Positions 1 through 9,681 of a stretch of DNA of 64,000 nucleotides are shown here, piece by piece. Position 1 is the stretch's first letter, and every line of letters begins with the position of its first letter. The stretch spans positions 1,029,868 to 1,093,867 of the forward strand of contig NZ_JAPDHZ010000002.1 of the NCBI RefSeq assembly GCF_029525555.1. The letters are read 5' to 3'. Below the pieces are notes generated by a model. It ran no database searches. It was not told the origin of the DNA and was given only the letters and a program-made list of their open reading frames with translations. Origin of the DNA: Cohnella ginsengisoli (lineage in GTDB: Bacteria > Bacillota > Bacilli > Paenibacillales > Paenibacillaceae). Position numbers and translations under genes: made by a program.

Positions 1-1699
1 GAAGGTCGGCCATATGGCGCTGGTACATGACCTTCTCGACCTTCTGCGCGCCGACTTGGTCCATCTGCTTGACGAAGGCGTCATAAGCGGCATTGAACTC
101 ATCGTCCGACTTCGCCATCACGAGCTTCGGAATCGTCTTGTTCCACAAATCCTTCACCTTCGTATTAATTGTGCCCTCTTGGGACGAGCCGTCCGGCTCC
201 AGGTTCTCCATGCCGAGCGAATAGCTGTCATAATCGTACTTGGACAACAGCACCGATGCGTCGTATTGCTCCGGCTGGCTTTCCTTCAGGTCGCGCGCGG
301 CAGCGTCGTCCCATTGTTTGCCCGCTCTCCAGAGCAGCGTCGAATCGTCGAAGCCGTATTTCGAATTGAACGTGGCGTTGTCGTTCAGCTTCATGTTCAA
401 AATATCAGTCTTAAGCTTCGGCAGTCCGTCCACCATATCGTACGTCTCGCCTTCCGTGCCGTACCGCATGTCGAGCTGTCCTTCATCCGACCAGGCGTAC
501 TCGGCAAACTTGATGATCCGCTCGGGATTTTTGGCGTTCTTCGTAATGAAGAAGCCTTGCCAGCCCATCAGGCGGCTCGCCGGGTACCGCGGATCCTGGC
601 CGTTCGCCTTCAAGCCGTCAAGCACCGTATAGGTCTTGTCTTTGCCCAGCGCGGTTTGGATCTTCGGATTGAACATCGTGTACATGTTGGTCATGAATTG
701 GGAGGCGACCGCGTACTGTCCGCCGTACAGCTTCTCCTCGTACTGCTCCTGCTTGTAAATGAGCAATTGCGAGTCCAGCAGGCCGCCGCGGAACAGCTGA
801 TTGAGATAGCGGAATGCGTCTATGAAGCCCTTGTTGCGCATCGGGTATTCCACGATTTGCTGATCGTCCTTGACCTGTTCCTCCAACAGATGAGGAGAGA
901 AGGAATAAATCAGGTAATCCATCGAATTGCTGCCGTGGAAGCCGTTCTGGGCGACGTCGAAAAATTCGAGACCGACTGGACTAACGTCGGGGAACTTCTC
1001 CTTCGCCGCTTTAAGCGCGTTCATCAAATCGTCGGTCGTCTCGATCTTCGGACTGCCGATCGCCTTATAAATGTCGGAGCGGATGAACCACGGGCGGATC
1101 GGCACGATCGGCACGCCGCTGGTCAGGCGATCTTCGGTCTCGTACAGGTTCGGCAAATACCAGAGCTTGCCGTCAACGGAATGATACTTGACCATGTCCG
1201 GATCGAGCTGCGATTTGAATTCCGGCGCGTATTTGTCGACCAGCTCGTCAATCGAGTAGACCATGCCGTTCTGGATCAGCTTCGTGACGGCGGGGTTGTT
1301 CCAGTCGAGCATAATCGTATCGGGCAGGTCGCCCGCCGCGATCATCGTGTTCAGGTAATCGTCGTCGCTGCCGGTCGCCAGCTTACGGTCGATCGTAATG
1401 CCCGTCTTCTGCTTCACCAGATTCATGGCGAATTGATCTTTCCATAGATAGTTGGACGCCCAGTTGCCGTAGAAGTATTGCGTAAACGTAAACGGCGACG
1501 TATCTTTCTTCCATGCCGGCTGCGAAGCGTCGGACGAGCCGGATGCGGAAGCGCTTGCGCTTGCGGCAGCGCTCGGCGCGCTCGTGCTTGCCGATCCGCC
1601 GGCGCTCGGCGTTGCATTGTTGTTGTTCGAGCTGCAGCCTGCCAGCATCGCGGCGAACAGCACCGCCGCGGCGCCTGTTTGGATTCCTTTTCTTATCAT
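1..1699 (-). CDS. Sugar ABC transporter substrate-binding lipoprotein (3' end outside window)
   Basis: Extracellular solute-binding protein of the large lipoprotein family that feeds LplB/YtcP-type permeases. The N-terminus is a lipoprotein signal peptide ending in the lipobox LAGC with the lipidated cysteine at residue 22, followed by an S/A/N-rich linker. The mature part shows family landmarks such as ITIDRKLATGSDDDY, then AAGDLPDTIMLDW, and a Trp/Tyr-rich substrate region. The start is ATG at 1699 behind GGGAGGTCGC. The frame stays open to base 2, so about 566 residues are visible and the C-terminus is missing. It lies 94 bases downstream of the YtcP-like permease and is probably the last gene of the importer operon. 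The ligand is presumably an oligosaccharide; the sequence does not say which. Confidence 0.9.
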   Translation of the reverse strand, partial: MIRKGIQTGAAAVLFAAMLAGCSSNNNNATPSAGGSASTSAPSAAASASASASGSSDASQPAWKKDTSPFTFTQYFYGNWASNYLWKDQFAMNLVKQKTGITIDRKLATGSDDDYLNTMIAAGDLPDTIMLDWNNPAVTKLIQNGMVYSIDELVDKYAPEFKSQLDPDMVKYHSVDGKLWYLPNLYETEDRLTSGVPIVPIRPWFIRSDIYKAIGSPKIETTDDLMNALKAAKEKFPDVSPVGLEFFDVAQNGFHGSNSMDYLIYSFSPHLLEEQVKDDQQIVEYPMRNKGFIDAFRYLNQLFRGGLLDSQLLIYKQEQYEEKLYGGQYAVASQFMTNMYTMFNPKIQTALGKDKTYTVLDGLKANGQDPRYPASRLMGWQGFFITKNAKNPERIIKFAEYAWSDEGQLDMRYGTEGETYDMVDGLPKLKTDILNMKLNDNATFNSKYGFDDSTLLWRAGKQWDDAAARDLKESQPEQYDASVLLSKYDYDSYSLGMENLEPDGSSQEGTINTKVKDLWNKTIPKLVMAKSDDEFNAAYDAFVKQMDQVGAQKVEKVMYQRHMADL

Positions 1700-1793
1700 G
1701 ATGCGACCTCCCTTGAAATGATGAGCTAGATCGAGCTTGCTCTATGCTTTGAACGGCCGAAGCCGGTTAAGCCGAAAGTTTGGTAAAGCCAAT

Positions 1794-2669
1794 TCATCCC
1801 TTGACCGAGCCGATCATGACGCCCTGGACGAAGTATTTCTGCACGAACGGATACGTAAAGACGATTGGCAGCGTCGTGATGACCATGGTCGCCAGCTTCA
1901 GCGAGGCGGCCGTGACCGAACCTAAGCCAAGCTGGCTCGCGATGAGGCTGACGTTGCTATTGGAGCTGATGATCTGCATCAGGATCTGCTGCAGCGTCAG
2001 CAGCTTCTCGCCGCCGAAAAGCATCGCATCGTACCAGGCATTCCAGTGGAAGACGGCGTTGTACAGCGCGACCGTCGCCAGCACCGGCTTGGAGACCGGC
2101 AGCACCAATTGGAAGAAGATGCGCAGGTCGTTGGCGCCGTCGATTTTCGCCGATTCTTCGATCTCCTTGGGCAGCGCACGAAAAAAGGTAAGCATGATGA
2201 TCGCGTTGAAAACGTTAAACAAATTCGGGATGATATAAACCAGAAAGTGGCCTTTCATATGCAGGTACTTCGCGACGACCAGGTAGTAGGGAATAATGCC
2301 GCCGCTGAAATACATCGTAACGATGGCCATCATGAGAAACAGCTTGCGTCCCACCAGCTCGGATTTCGAAATGCCGTAAGCGAACGCGCCCGTGAATAAC
2401 ACGGCGGCCGCCGTGCCGATGACCGTTCGCGCGATCGTGACGATAAAGGCCCGGATCATGCTGTCGTCCCGGAAAACGACCTTGTAATTCTCGACGGAGA
2501 ATTCGCGCGGCCAGAACGTAATGCCGCCGCGGGCGGCGTCCGCCGGATCGTTAAACGAGGTGACGAGGATATTGTAGAACGGATACAGCGTGCAGACGCA
2601 CAGGGCGATCATCAACAACGCGTTGAATGCGTCGAAGGTTTTTCCGCTTAGGCTTCGCGAGGTCAACAT
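1794..2669 (-). CDS. Carbohydrate ABC transporter permease, YtcP/LplC type
   Basis: Inner-membrane permease (291 aa) of a carbohydrate importer. Six hydrophobic segments are visible, starting with ALLMIALCVCTLYPFYNILV near residues 15-35. The cytoplasmic EAA loop that docks on the ATPase is recognisable at about residues 190-210 (EIEESAKIDGANDLRIFF). The C-terminus reads FVQKYFVQGVMIGSVKG, a typical ending for this subfamily. ATG at 2669 is preceded by GGAGG. It begins 12 bases after the partner permease stops, so the two are co-transcribed. No ATPase gene is present nearby; importers of this class commonly use a shared MsmX-like ATPase encoded elsewhere. Confidence 0.95.
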   Translation of the reverse strand: MLTSRSLSGKTFDAFNALLMIALCVCTLYPFYNILVTSFNDPADAARGGITFWPREFSVENYKVVFRDDSMIRAFIVTIARTVIGTAAAVLFTGAFAYGISKSELVGRKLFLMMAIVTMYFSGGIIPYYLVVAKYLHMKGHFLVYIIPNLFNVFNAIIMLTFFRALPKEIEESAKIDGANDLRIFFQLVLPVSKPVLATVALYNAVFHWNAWYDAMLFGGEKLLTLQQILMQIISSNSNVSLIASQLGLGSVTAASLKLATMVITTLPIVFTYPFVQKYFVQGVMIGSVKG

Positions 2670-2680
2670 CGGCTTTCCTC

Positions 2681-3610
2681 CTAAAACAAGCTTTCTTTAG
2701 TTATTTTCCGCGACGAGTAGTTGGCGAGGTACATCAGCACGAACGCGACGAGCGACTGAAACAATCCGACGGCCGTACCGTACGAGAATCGGCCGGATAC
2801 GAGGCCCATCTTGTAGGAATAGACGGACAGCACGTTGGCCGCATCCTGGGTCATCGAGTTTTGCATCAGATACATCTGATCGAAGTTCGAGTTGACGAGA
2901 CCTCCGATCGACAGGATCAACAAGATAATGATGGTCGGTTTAATCGCGGGAAGCGTGATGTGCCATACCCGCTGGAAGCGGTTGGCGCCGTCCATCACGG
3001 CGGCTTCGTACATCTGCGGATCGATGCCGGCGATCGCCGCCAGATAGATGATCGAGTTCCAGCCGATATTTTTCCAGATCTCGGTGATGACGACGAGCGC
3101 CAGGAAGGAATGCGCGCTGCCCATCAGCATCGTCTCGTCGCCGATAAGGCCGAGTTTGACGAGCAGTTTGGCGAGCACGCCCGTATCCGGATCGAGCAGC
3201 GTATACATGAGGCCGACGACAAGCACCCAGGACACGAAGTAGGGCAAATAAGTGAGCGACTGTACGACGCGCTTGAAGCGTTTGAAAACGAGTTCATTTA
3301 ACAGCAGGGCAAGCACGATGGGCGCCGGAAAACCGAAGACGAGCTTCGCGACGCTGATCTTGAACGTGTTCGACAGCGATTCCCGGAACGTCGGGTCGTC
3401 GAACAGCTCCTTGAAGTTGGCGAGGCCGGTCCAGTCGCTATGGATGAATCCTTTGAAAGGCGTGTATTCCTGGAAGGCGATGATGATGCCGTACATCGGA
3501 ACGTAGTTGAACAGGATCATCCAAAGGATCGCCGGGAGCGTGAGGATCATCAGATACCGCTGCAACCAGATCCGCTTCGTCAGGCTGCGCTTGGCGGGTA
3601 TACTGCTCAT
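2681..3610 (-). CDS. Carbohydrate ABC transporter permease, LplB/YteP type
   Basis: First permease of the importer (309 aa). It has a short cytoplasmic N-terminus, a first membrane segment LMILTLPAILWMILFNYVPM around residues 20-40, and the family motif NYVPMYGIIIAFQEYTPF. The EAA loop is MYEAAVMDGANRFQRVWHIT near residue 210. The first gene of the importer operon, it starts at ATG 3610 behind AAGGAAG and sits just downstream of a promoter carrying a cre-like box. It pairs with the YtcP-type permease to form the membrane channel. Confidence 0.95.
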   Translation of the reverse strand: MSSIPAKRSLTKRIWLQRYLMILTLPAILWMILFNYVPMYGIIIAFQEYTPFKGFIHSDWTGLANFKELFDDPTFRESLSNTFKISVAKLVFGFPAPIVLALLLNELVFKRFKRVVQSLTYLPYFVSWVLVVGLMYTLLDPDTGVLAKLLVKLGLIGDETMLMGSAHSFLALVVITEIWKNIGWNSIIYLAAIAGIDPQMYEAAVMDGANRFQRVWHITLPAIKPTIIILLILSIGGLVNSNFDQMYLMQNSMTQDAANVLSVYSYKMGLVSGRFSYGTAVGLFQSLVAFVLMYLANYSSRKITKESLF

Positions 3611-3654
3611 GGCTTTCTTCCTTTCCGCTTTGACTTGGGTTATGGTGTACTCCC

Positions 3655-3682
3655 ATTATAGAAAGCGCTATCAACCTATCGA
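3655..3682 (-). promoter_or_regulatory. Promoter with overlapping cre-like (CcpA) box
   Basis: On the minus strand TATAAT (3660-3655) is preceded after 16 bases by a weak -35, TCGATA. Between them lies TGATAGCGCTTTCT (3673-3660), which fits the catabolite-responsive-element consensus TGNNANCGNTNNCA except for the last base. A cre inside the -35/-10 spacer would let CcpA block RNA polymerase, so this importer is probably shut off by preferred sugars. The match is visible; the regulation is inferred. Confidence 0.6.
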
Positions 3683-3760
3683 TATACAAAAAATCCACAC
3701 GAATATCAAAATCCAACGACGTTGTCGTAAAATGCTTTCGTAAAACGGAATCGTCGAAAC

Positions 3761-3796
3761 AAAAAAGTCCAGGTGCCTAAAAAAAGGCGCCTGGAC
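3761..3796 (-). terminator. Rho-independent terminator after the first response regulator
   Basis: Read on the minus strand, GTCCAGGCGCC and GGCACCTGGAC form an 11-bp stem with one mismatch around a T-rich loop, followed directly by TTTTTT. It lies 5 bases past the response-regulator stop codon and separates that transcript from the importer operon. Confidence 0.85.
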
Positions 3797-3800
3797 CTCT

Positions 3801-5420
3801 TCACCGCCGGGTCATCTCCTGGTATTCGCCCGGCGTCATGCCGTAAGCGTTTTTGAACAGCGTGCCGAAGTAGGACGTGTTCGGAATGCCGACGCGTTCG
3901 GCGACGGCGGAAACGCGCAGCCCCGTCGATCGCAGCAGCTCCTCGGCACGGGCGAGCCGGTAATCCTGAATATATTCGGTCGGCGTTTTCCCCATTTTCT
4001 TCTTGAACGTGGCGCCGAGATGATTGGGCGAGACGAAGGTTTCCCCTGCGAGATAAGCGAGGCCCAGGCTCGGGTTGCCGTGCCGCTCCTCGATCAGCCG
4101 AAGGACCCGGTCTACGATATAGTCGTCTTTGTTCTCCCGCTTATCGCGCAGAATCTTGGCAATCCGGCGCAAGGCGGTCTGCATGCGAACGCGAAGTTCA
4201 AGCTGTCCCTCGCTCGAGAGCAGCGCCTCGAACCCGTATCCATCCTCGCCTCCCGCCGTCGACGCGGCGGGAGACGCAAGCGTCGACAAACCTTCGACGA
4301 GCCCGCCAAGCAGGCTCGTTGCGTAAGCGCGGCCTGCCCCCGGATACGCGGCGACGAGGGCAAACAGCTCGTCCAGCGTCTCCTCCGCCGCCCGCTCGTC
4401 GCCGCTGCCGAGACTGCTGCGAACCTGCTTCGCCAGCTCCTTGAAACGGCGGTCTAACGTCTCCGCTTCCGCGGCAAAACGCGCCCGCTCCGTCTCTTCG
4501 TCGGCAGCTTCCGCCACGCCCTTGCGTCCGCTCCATACGGCGAACCGAAGCGCCTTGGCCGCCTCCCGGTACGATTCGCCTACGGCCGGCAGCGCCGTCG
4601 CGGTGCCGCCGACCGCAACCGTCCACCCGCCGTCCGGCGACGGCGCCTGTCCGGCAGACAGGTCATGAAGCAGCCGCGTCGCGAGCTCGCGCTGAGACCC
4701 GGTCTCTTCCGCTCGAAGGCCGAATAGAATCGCGGCTTCCAAGACAGCGCCTTCCCCGGACATATATGCGATCGCGGGGCGCCGAAGCGCCAGCTCCGCT
4801 CGCTCCTCGAAGAAGACGGCGTCCGGTCGGCCCGATGCTTCGGGCGCCCGGACGATCCAAACGCCGAATGCTTCGGGAGCCGGCCCGCCGGCTGCTTCGG
4901 CCAGCGCTTCTTCGAGGACCGCGGCGTCTTCCCCGGCCGGATCCCGATCGGCGAGCAGGGCGGCCAACGCCGTTCTAAGCGATGCCCGCCGTCCTTCTTC
5001 GCGAGCCTTGCGCCCTTGTTCTTCGCTGCCGCGCCGCCGCGCGGCCTCCTCGCAGTCGATCGCGATCCGGGCCAGCGTCGCGCGCAGCTCCTCCTCGTCG
5101 ATCGGCTTGAGCAAGTAGTCGACGACCCCGAACCGAATCGCGTCGCGCGCATATTCGAAATCGTCGTAGCCGGTCAGCACGACGAAGCGCGCGTCCGGCA
5201 GCTCCCTGCGGATAATCTTCGCCATCTCGATACCGTTCAGGCCGGGCATCGAGATGTCCGTAATCACGATATCCGGCTCCATGGCGGTCGCCTTCTCCAG
5301 GCCCTCCATGCCGTCGCAAGCCGTCTCGACGGTGCCGATGCCAAGCGTCGGCCAATCAAAAAGCTCCGCGAGTCCTTCCCGCTCCCAACGCTCGTCCTCG
5401 ACGATCAGCATCTTAAGCAA
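3801..5420 (-). CDS. YesN-like response regulator (REC + AraC-type HTH)
   Basis: Two-component response regulator, 539 aa. The receiver domain (about residues 4-120) has the acidic pair ED at 8-9, the phosphoacceptor Asp55 in VITDISMPG, and Lys in the LLKPIDE motif. A long divergent middle region follows (about 130-425). Two AraC-type helix-turn-helices occupy the C-terminal 100 residues, with the signatures FVSPNHLGATFKKKMGKTP and PNTSYFGTLFKNAYGMTPGE. The start is set at TTG 5420: AAGGAGGAGG lies 7 bases upstream, and the codon overlaps the kinase stop, so translation is probably coupled. An ATG at 5411 is an alternative but is poorly spaced. It likely activates the importer at 1-3610. Confidence 0.92.
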   Translation of the reverse strand: MLKMLIVEDERWEREGLAELFDWPTLGIGTVETACDGMEGLEKATAMEPDIVITDISMPGLNGIEMAKIIRRELPDARFVVLTGYDDFEYARDAIRFGVVDYLLKPIDEEELRATLARIAIDCEEAARRRGSEEQGRKAREEGRRASLRTALAALLADRDPAGEDAAVLEEALAEAAGGPAPEAFGVWIVRAPEASGRPDAVFFEERAELALRRPAIAYMSGEGAVLEAAILFGLRAEETGSQRELATRLLHDLSAGQAPSPDGGWTVAVGGTATALPAVGESYREAAKALRFAVWSGRKGVAEAADEETERARFAAEAETLDRRFKELAKQVRSSLGSGDERAAEETLDELFALVAAYPGAGRAYATSLLGGLVEGLSTLASPAASTAGGEDGYGFEALLSSEGQLELRVRMQTALRRIAKILRDKRENKDDYIVDRVLRLIEERHGNPSLGLAYLAGETFVSPNHLGATFKKKMGKTPTEYIQDYRLARAEELLRSTGLRVSAVAERVGIPNTSYFGTLFKNAYGMTPGEYQEMTRR

Positions 5421-7231
5421 TGTCCGTCCTCCTCCTTGCCGCAAAAGAGATCGTAACGACCGTTCCGATACCCGGACGGCTGAACAGCTCCAGGCTGTGG
5501 CGATCCCCGTGCATCATGCGCAGACGTCCCATAATATTGGCCAGCGCGTACCCGCCGCCTTGCGAGTCGACCGGCCGGCCCTCCTTCAACTCGCGCAAGC
5601 GGTCGCCGCCGATTCCGACGCCGTCGTCGACGATCTGCAGCACGACCTGCTCCGCCTCCAGCCTGGCCTTAATGAAGATGGTGCCGTGCGCCCGCTTGGG
5701 CTCGATGCCGTGTACGAGCGCATTCTCGACGAGCGGCTGCAGGATGTTTTTGACCGTAATGAATTCTCTGACCCGCTCGTCCACCTCGAAAATCACATCG
5801 AATCGGTCTTCGAAGCGGAATTTCTGGATCGCCAGATACGCCTTGACCATGTCCAACTCGTTCCCGATCAACGTCTCCGAGCTGCCCTTGTTCAGCACCA
5901 ATCGATAGAACTTCGCGAGCGAATCGGAGATGCGGACGACCTCCGGCGCCTTCGCCTTACGCGCCACCCAAGAGATCGTCGCCAGCGTGTTGTAAAGGAA
6001 GTGGGGGGTTGATCTGAGACTCCAGCGCCTTGACTTCCGCCTCCTTCTCCAGAAGCTCGGCTTTGTAGACGGTCTCCACGAGCCCGTGGATCCGTTCGGT
6101 CATATGGTTGAAACTCAGCGCCATCTGCGAAAATTCATCGTTCCAGACGACGGGCACGGACACGTCCAGCGACCCCTCCCGCACTTGCTTCATGGCCTTC
6201 AGCAGCACCTTCATGCGGGAGAGCAGCTTCGCCGTGACATAGTAGACTAATAGGCTGAGCAGCAGCAGCGCCAAGGCCAGGACCACGATGGTCGTACGGA
6301 TGGACTCGTACACTTTGTCCAGCACATGGGCGAGGGGAAAGACGCCGACGACCCGCAGACCCGGACCCGGGAGCGGGATCGAGATGACGATGGAACGTTC
6401 GCCTCCTACCGATGCGATCCGGTTGACGCTGACGTCCAGGGGCAGGCCGGTCAGGTCCAGCTGCTCCAATCGCTTTCCATAGGCGTTCGGCACGTTTTCG
6501 GATACGATCCGGTCGCCGCCGTCCGCGACGAATACGTCTCCGATATCGGTCGAGACCGAATCCACCAGCGTTTTGAACAGCTCTTTAGCCGTAATTTCGA
6601 TTTCGACCATCCCGGCGACTTCATAGTTGCGGATGGAGTACACCTTCCGGTTGAAAGACAGCACGTCCGCGGTCGCGGTCAGATCGGGCCTTACAAGCAG
6701 CACCTTCTCCTTGTGCAGGTCCCGCCATGCCGAACGGAGCGCATGGTTTTCCAGGATAGGCCGATACTGCGGGTCGTCCTGAATCCGCTTCATGCCGTAA
6801 AAGCCGTCGTACCCGCCGTACAGCTCCGGGATGGTCGGATTGCCCATATAGACATGAATCGAATGAATATAAGGATTCTGCCTCATGATATTGTCCAGAA
6901 TCGGCGCGATATTGTCGCGGTAGTCTTGAAGCTGGATGCTTTCGATCATGAAATCGCTGTCAAGAAACGTCTGCATGCGCGAGTCGAACGCGATGATCTG
7001 GGAGATGTTCTCCGTCATCGCCACCTTCTCTTTGATGCTCTCCTTCGTCTGCAGCAGATTTTGCTCCAACACGGTCTGAGCCTGCTCGATGGCCGAATTC
7101 GCGGCCTGCCGGTACAGCATATAGCCCGTGACGGCCAGCGACACCAGCAAAATGGATACGTAAATGGCGACAAACTTGTAGATGACGCTCCAGTTGTGAA
7201 AAAATCGCGTAAAACGCTTCATGAAGCTCAT
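5413..7231 (-). CDS. YesM-like sensor histidine kinase (frame broken)
   Basis: Membrane sensor kinase, 605 aa when corrected. A membrane segment near residues 20-40 (IYKFVAIYVSILLVSLAVTG) is followed by an extracellular sensor region of about 250 residues, a second membrane segment (TIVVLALALLLLSLLVYYV), a HAMP domain, and the His_kinase domain with QINPHFLYN, whose His is the phosphorylation site. The HATPase part follows with ILQPLVENALVHGIEP and DDGVGIGGDR. The G6 run at 6003-6008 puts the frame out exactly inside NPHF; dropping one G restores QINPHFLYNTLATISW. ATG 7231 is the favoured start. It is translationally coupled to the response regulator. The stimulus is unknown, probably a sugar seen outside the cell. 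Confidence 0.9.
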
Positions 7232-7500
7232 CGTATCATTCCCGTCGCGAAGATCGAAGGGCTGCCGACTGGCGAACGCGCGCTCGGCCATGCGGGGCAA
7301 TCCGCCGTATCGCTAATATAAACGCTTTCAGCAATCGGAACAATAGCTTTGTAAAATCGCGGATACGGTTATGCGGCGTATGGCGGTCAGACAAAAGACC
7401 GCCTCCGGAATGGAGCGGGCGTTGGCGACGAGGGGCATTCGAGCGGCGGCTCATCTGTTATAATCAATGGAGCATATAAAATAATGAAAGCAGGCAACCG

Positions 7501-8332
7501 ATGGAACACTACCGCAAACAGATGATGCTGACCCAACTGGACAAAAAAACTGCCGATGTACATCGAGGCGTTCGGATGGAATGAAGGCGAAAGCGAGTTC
7601 GATCGTCCCGACGGCTATCACTGCTACCATTGGCTGCATACGACGGCCGGGGCGGGAGAATTCCGTTTTTCGGGCCAAAAGATCACGTTGTCGGCCAATG
7701 AAGGCCTATTGCTGAAGCCGAACGTTCCGCATTTTTACACGCCGTTGACCGATCCGTGGTCCACCTGGTACGTCACGTTCGGAGGCGCGCACATCGGCGC
7801 GATTCTTGGCACGCTGGACTTGGCGGAGTCGACGGTCATCAGCTGGGAACCGTCGTCGCCGCTGGCGAGGGTGCACAAAAAGGCAAGCAAAATAGCCGGC
7901 GCTCCCTTCGGATTCGCCGGCCTGGACAGCTCCGTCATGCTGTACCGCTTCCTGACGGATATTAAAAAATTCGGCCGCGCCGACAATATGCGTTCGCTGT
8001 CGCACTACCACGAGCGACTGCTGCCGCTGATGCGCTACCTGGAGGAGGTGTATCGCGATCCGGCAGTCGGACTGGAGGATATGGCCAGGTTCGCCGGACT
8101 TAGTCCCCAGCATCTGAATCATCTTTTTCGCGCGGCGACCGGCATGAGTCCCTACCAGTTTTTAATCCATCTGCGCATTCAAAAAGCGAAGGAAGAGCTC
8201 GTCGGTCCGGGCGATCTGACGATCAAATCCATCGCGGTCCAGGTCGGCTTTCTCGATGCCAGCCATTTCGTATCGACGTTCCGCCGACTCGAACAAAAAA
8301 CGCCCGAGCAATACCGCAGGCTTCATCGCTGA
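7501..8332 (+). CDS. AraC-family transcriptional regulator with cupin-type sensor (frame broken)
   Basis: One-component regulator, 276 aa when corrected. Residues 20-160 resemble the AraC-type cupin sugar-binding domain, with GYHCYHWLHTTAGAGEFRF and the typical LKPNVPHFYTP pocket segment. The C-terminal 100 residues contain both AraC HTHs (LEDMARFAGLSPQHLNHLFR and IKSIAVQVGFLDASHFVSTF). The A7 run at 7543-7549 shifts the frame at residue 15; with six A the protein reads TQLDKKLPMYIEAFGWNEG. It diverges from the kinase at 7231 across a 270-base gap, so it may add an intracellular sugar signal to the control of the importer cluster. Confidence 0.85.
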
Positions 8333-8409
8333 CAACAGCGTCGACGTATCGAGCAGGTTCCTCGCGAACGTAAAGCTGCTTCATCTGCTTCGTCTCCAGT
8401 TCGCGCAGC

Positions 8410-9261
8410 TTGACGCCGTTCAGTTATCCGAAATTGTATCTGGTCGAGGCTGGAATGCTGAAGGCGCTTGACGCGCCCGGAGCGGGCAAGGGGGGCGGCT
8501 TCGCCACGGTCTTTATCGATACGTATGCGCCGGTCGCCGAGGAGCGGGTGTACGCGATCGATTTCGGCATGAAGCAAACGGGCGAAGTCGTTTTTCGTCT
8601 GGCGGCCGAACGTTGGGAGAACGGAACGCGGGAGAACGGAACGCGGGAATCGGCGCCGAATTCGAGGTGCGGGAAACCGCAAGGGGGCAAGGCGGTCTTG
8701 CGCGGGGTCATCCCCGATCTGAATCGCATTCGCAATTTTGCGATGGGCGGCCATACGGTCGGCCAATGGCTCGGCGACGGCACGGCCAGCTTTAACGACG
8801 GCCCAGACGGCCACTTGGACGAGCTGCTCCGCTACGTCGCCTTTAAGCCGGCGCTGGCCGTCATCCAGGCGCCTGTCGTCAACGAATATTTAAGGCAGAC
8901 GCCGATCCGCGACTTCGAAGCCGCGCTGGAGACGCTCGCGCTGCGCCTGAACGGCCATTTAACCCCGACGGCGGCCGGCGGACCGACGTGCTGATGTTTA
9001 CGACGCTCGGCGAACGCGGCATCGCCTTCGAAGGCGCGCCTTCCTCTCCCCCTCTCCTACGAGGACTACTACGAGGCCGTTCGCCGCTTCTGCGCCCGGA
9101 GATCGTTCGGGCTGATCGAATTTCATCGCTTTTTCGAAGACGCCGTCCGGGGCGGGCTCGTCGATGTCGAGCTGCTGTTCGACGACGCCATCCACCCCGG
9201 TCCTTTCGCTAACGAGCTGATCGCGCAAGGATTGATCGCTGCATTTGAACTTGTGCGGTAG
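8410..9261 (+). pseudogene. Decayed SGNH/GDSL-hydrolase-like gene
   Basis: Three overlapping reading frames carry pieces of one protein. The first contains NFAMGGHTVGQWLGDG and IQAPVVNEYLRQTP, which resemble the Gly and Asn blocks of SGNH hydrolases. The second contains MFTTLGERGIAFEGAP. The third ends with LLFDDAIHPGPFANELIAQG, where D..H matches the catalytic Asp-His block. The frame changes near 8970 and at C5 around 9050. No block I GDS motif is visible upstream, so the N-terminus seems lost even if the frameshifts are sequencing errors. Function is unlikely in this form. The family assignment rests on short motifs only. Confidence 0.45.
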
Positions 9262-9360
9262 TTGTCTATGGACCCCCTTATTTCTGTTCCAAAGGCTGTT
9301 GCGGTCCGCTCGCGGACCCAGGCGCCGTTATTTCGGGAATGCGTGTCTTTTTTAGCCATC

Positions 9361-9573
9361 AGTAGCACGGCTTTGCTGTAACGTTGCTTTTATCGCCACC
9401 AAACGCTTCTGCCGCTCATCCTACCTCTGCAGCCGCGCATTTCTCGCTTACAGTAGCACGGCTTCGCTGCAACGGTGCTTTTATCGCTTACAGACGCTTC
9501 TGCCGCTCATCCTACCTCTGCAGCCGCGCATTTCTCGCTTACAGTAACGCGGCTTCACTGTAACGTTGCTTTT
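9361..9573. repeat. 91-bp tandem repeat, about 2.3 copies
   Basis: Units start at 9361, 9452 and 9543, each opening with agtagcacgg or agtaacgcgg and running through cttctgccgctcatcctacc. The third copy is cut off after about 30 bases. The unit contains short inverted elements (AGCA...TGCT, GCAGCC). No gene is visible between 9262 and 9681; this repeat fills much of the gap between the two convergent genes. Confidence 0.8.
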
Positions 9574-9681
9574 GCGAGGCTGCAGAGTTTCTTAACGTCC
9601 GCCAGTCCAAAATGCTCGACAGGAGCCCGCTTTTTACGAAATCGCGGCGTATGAGTCCGGTACCGTCTTCCCGGCCTGCAT

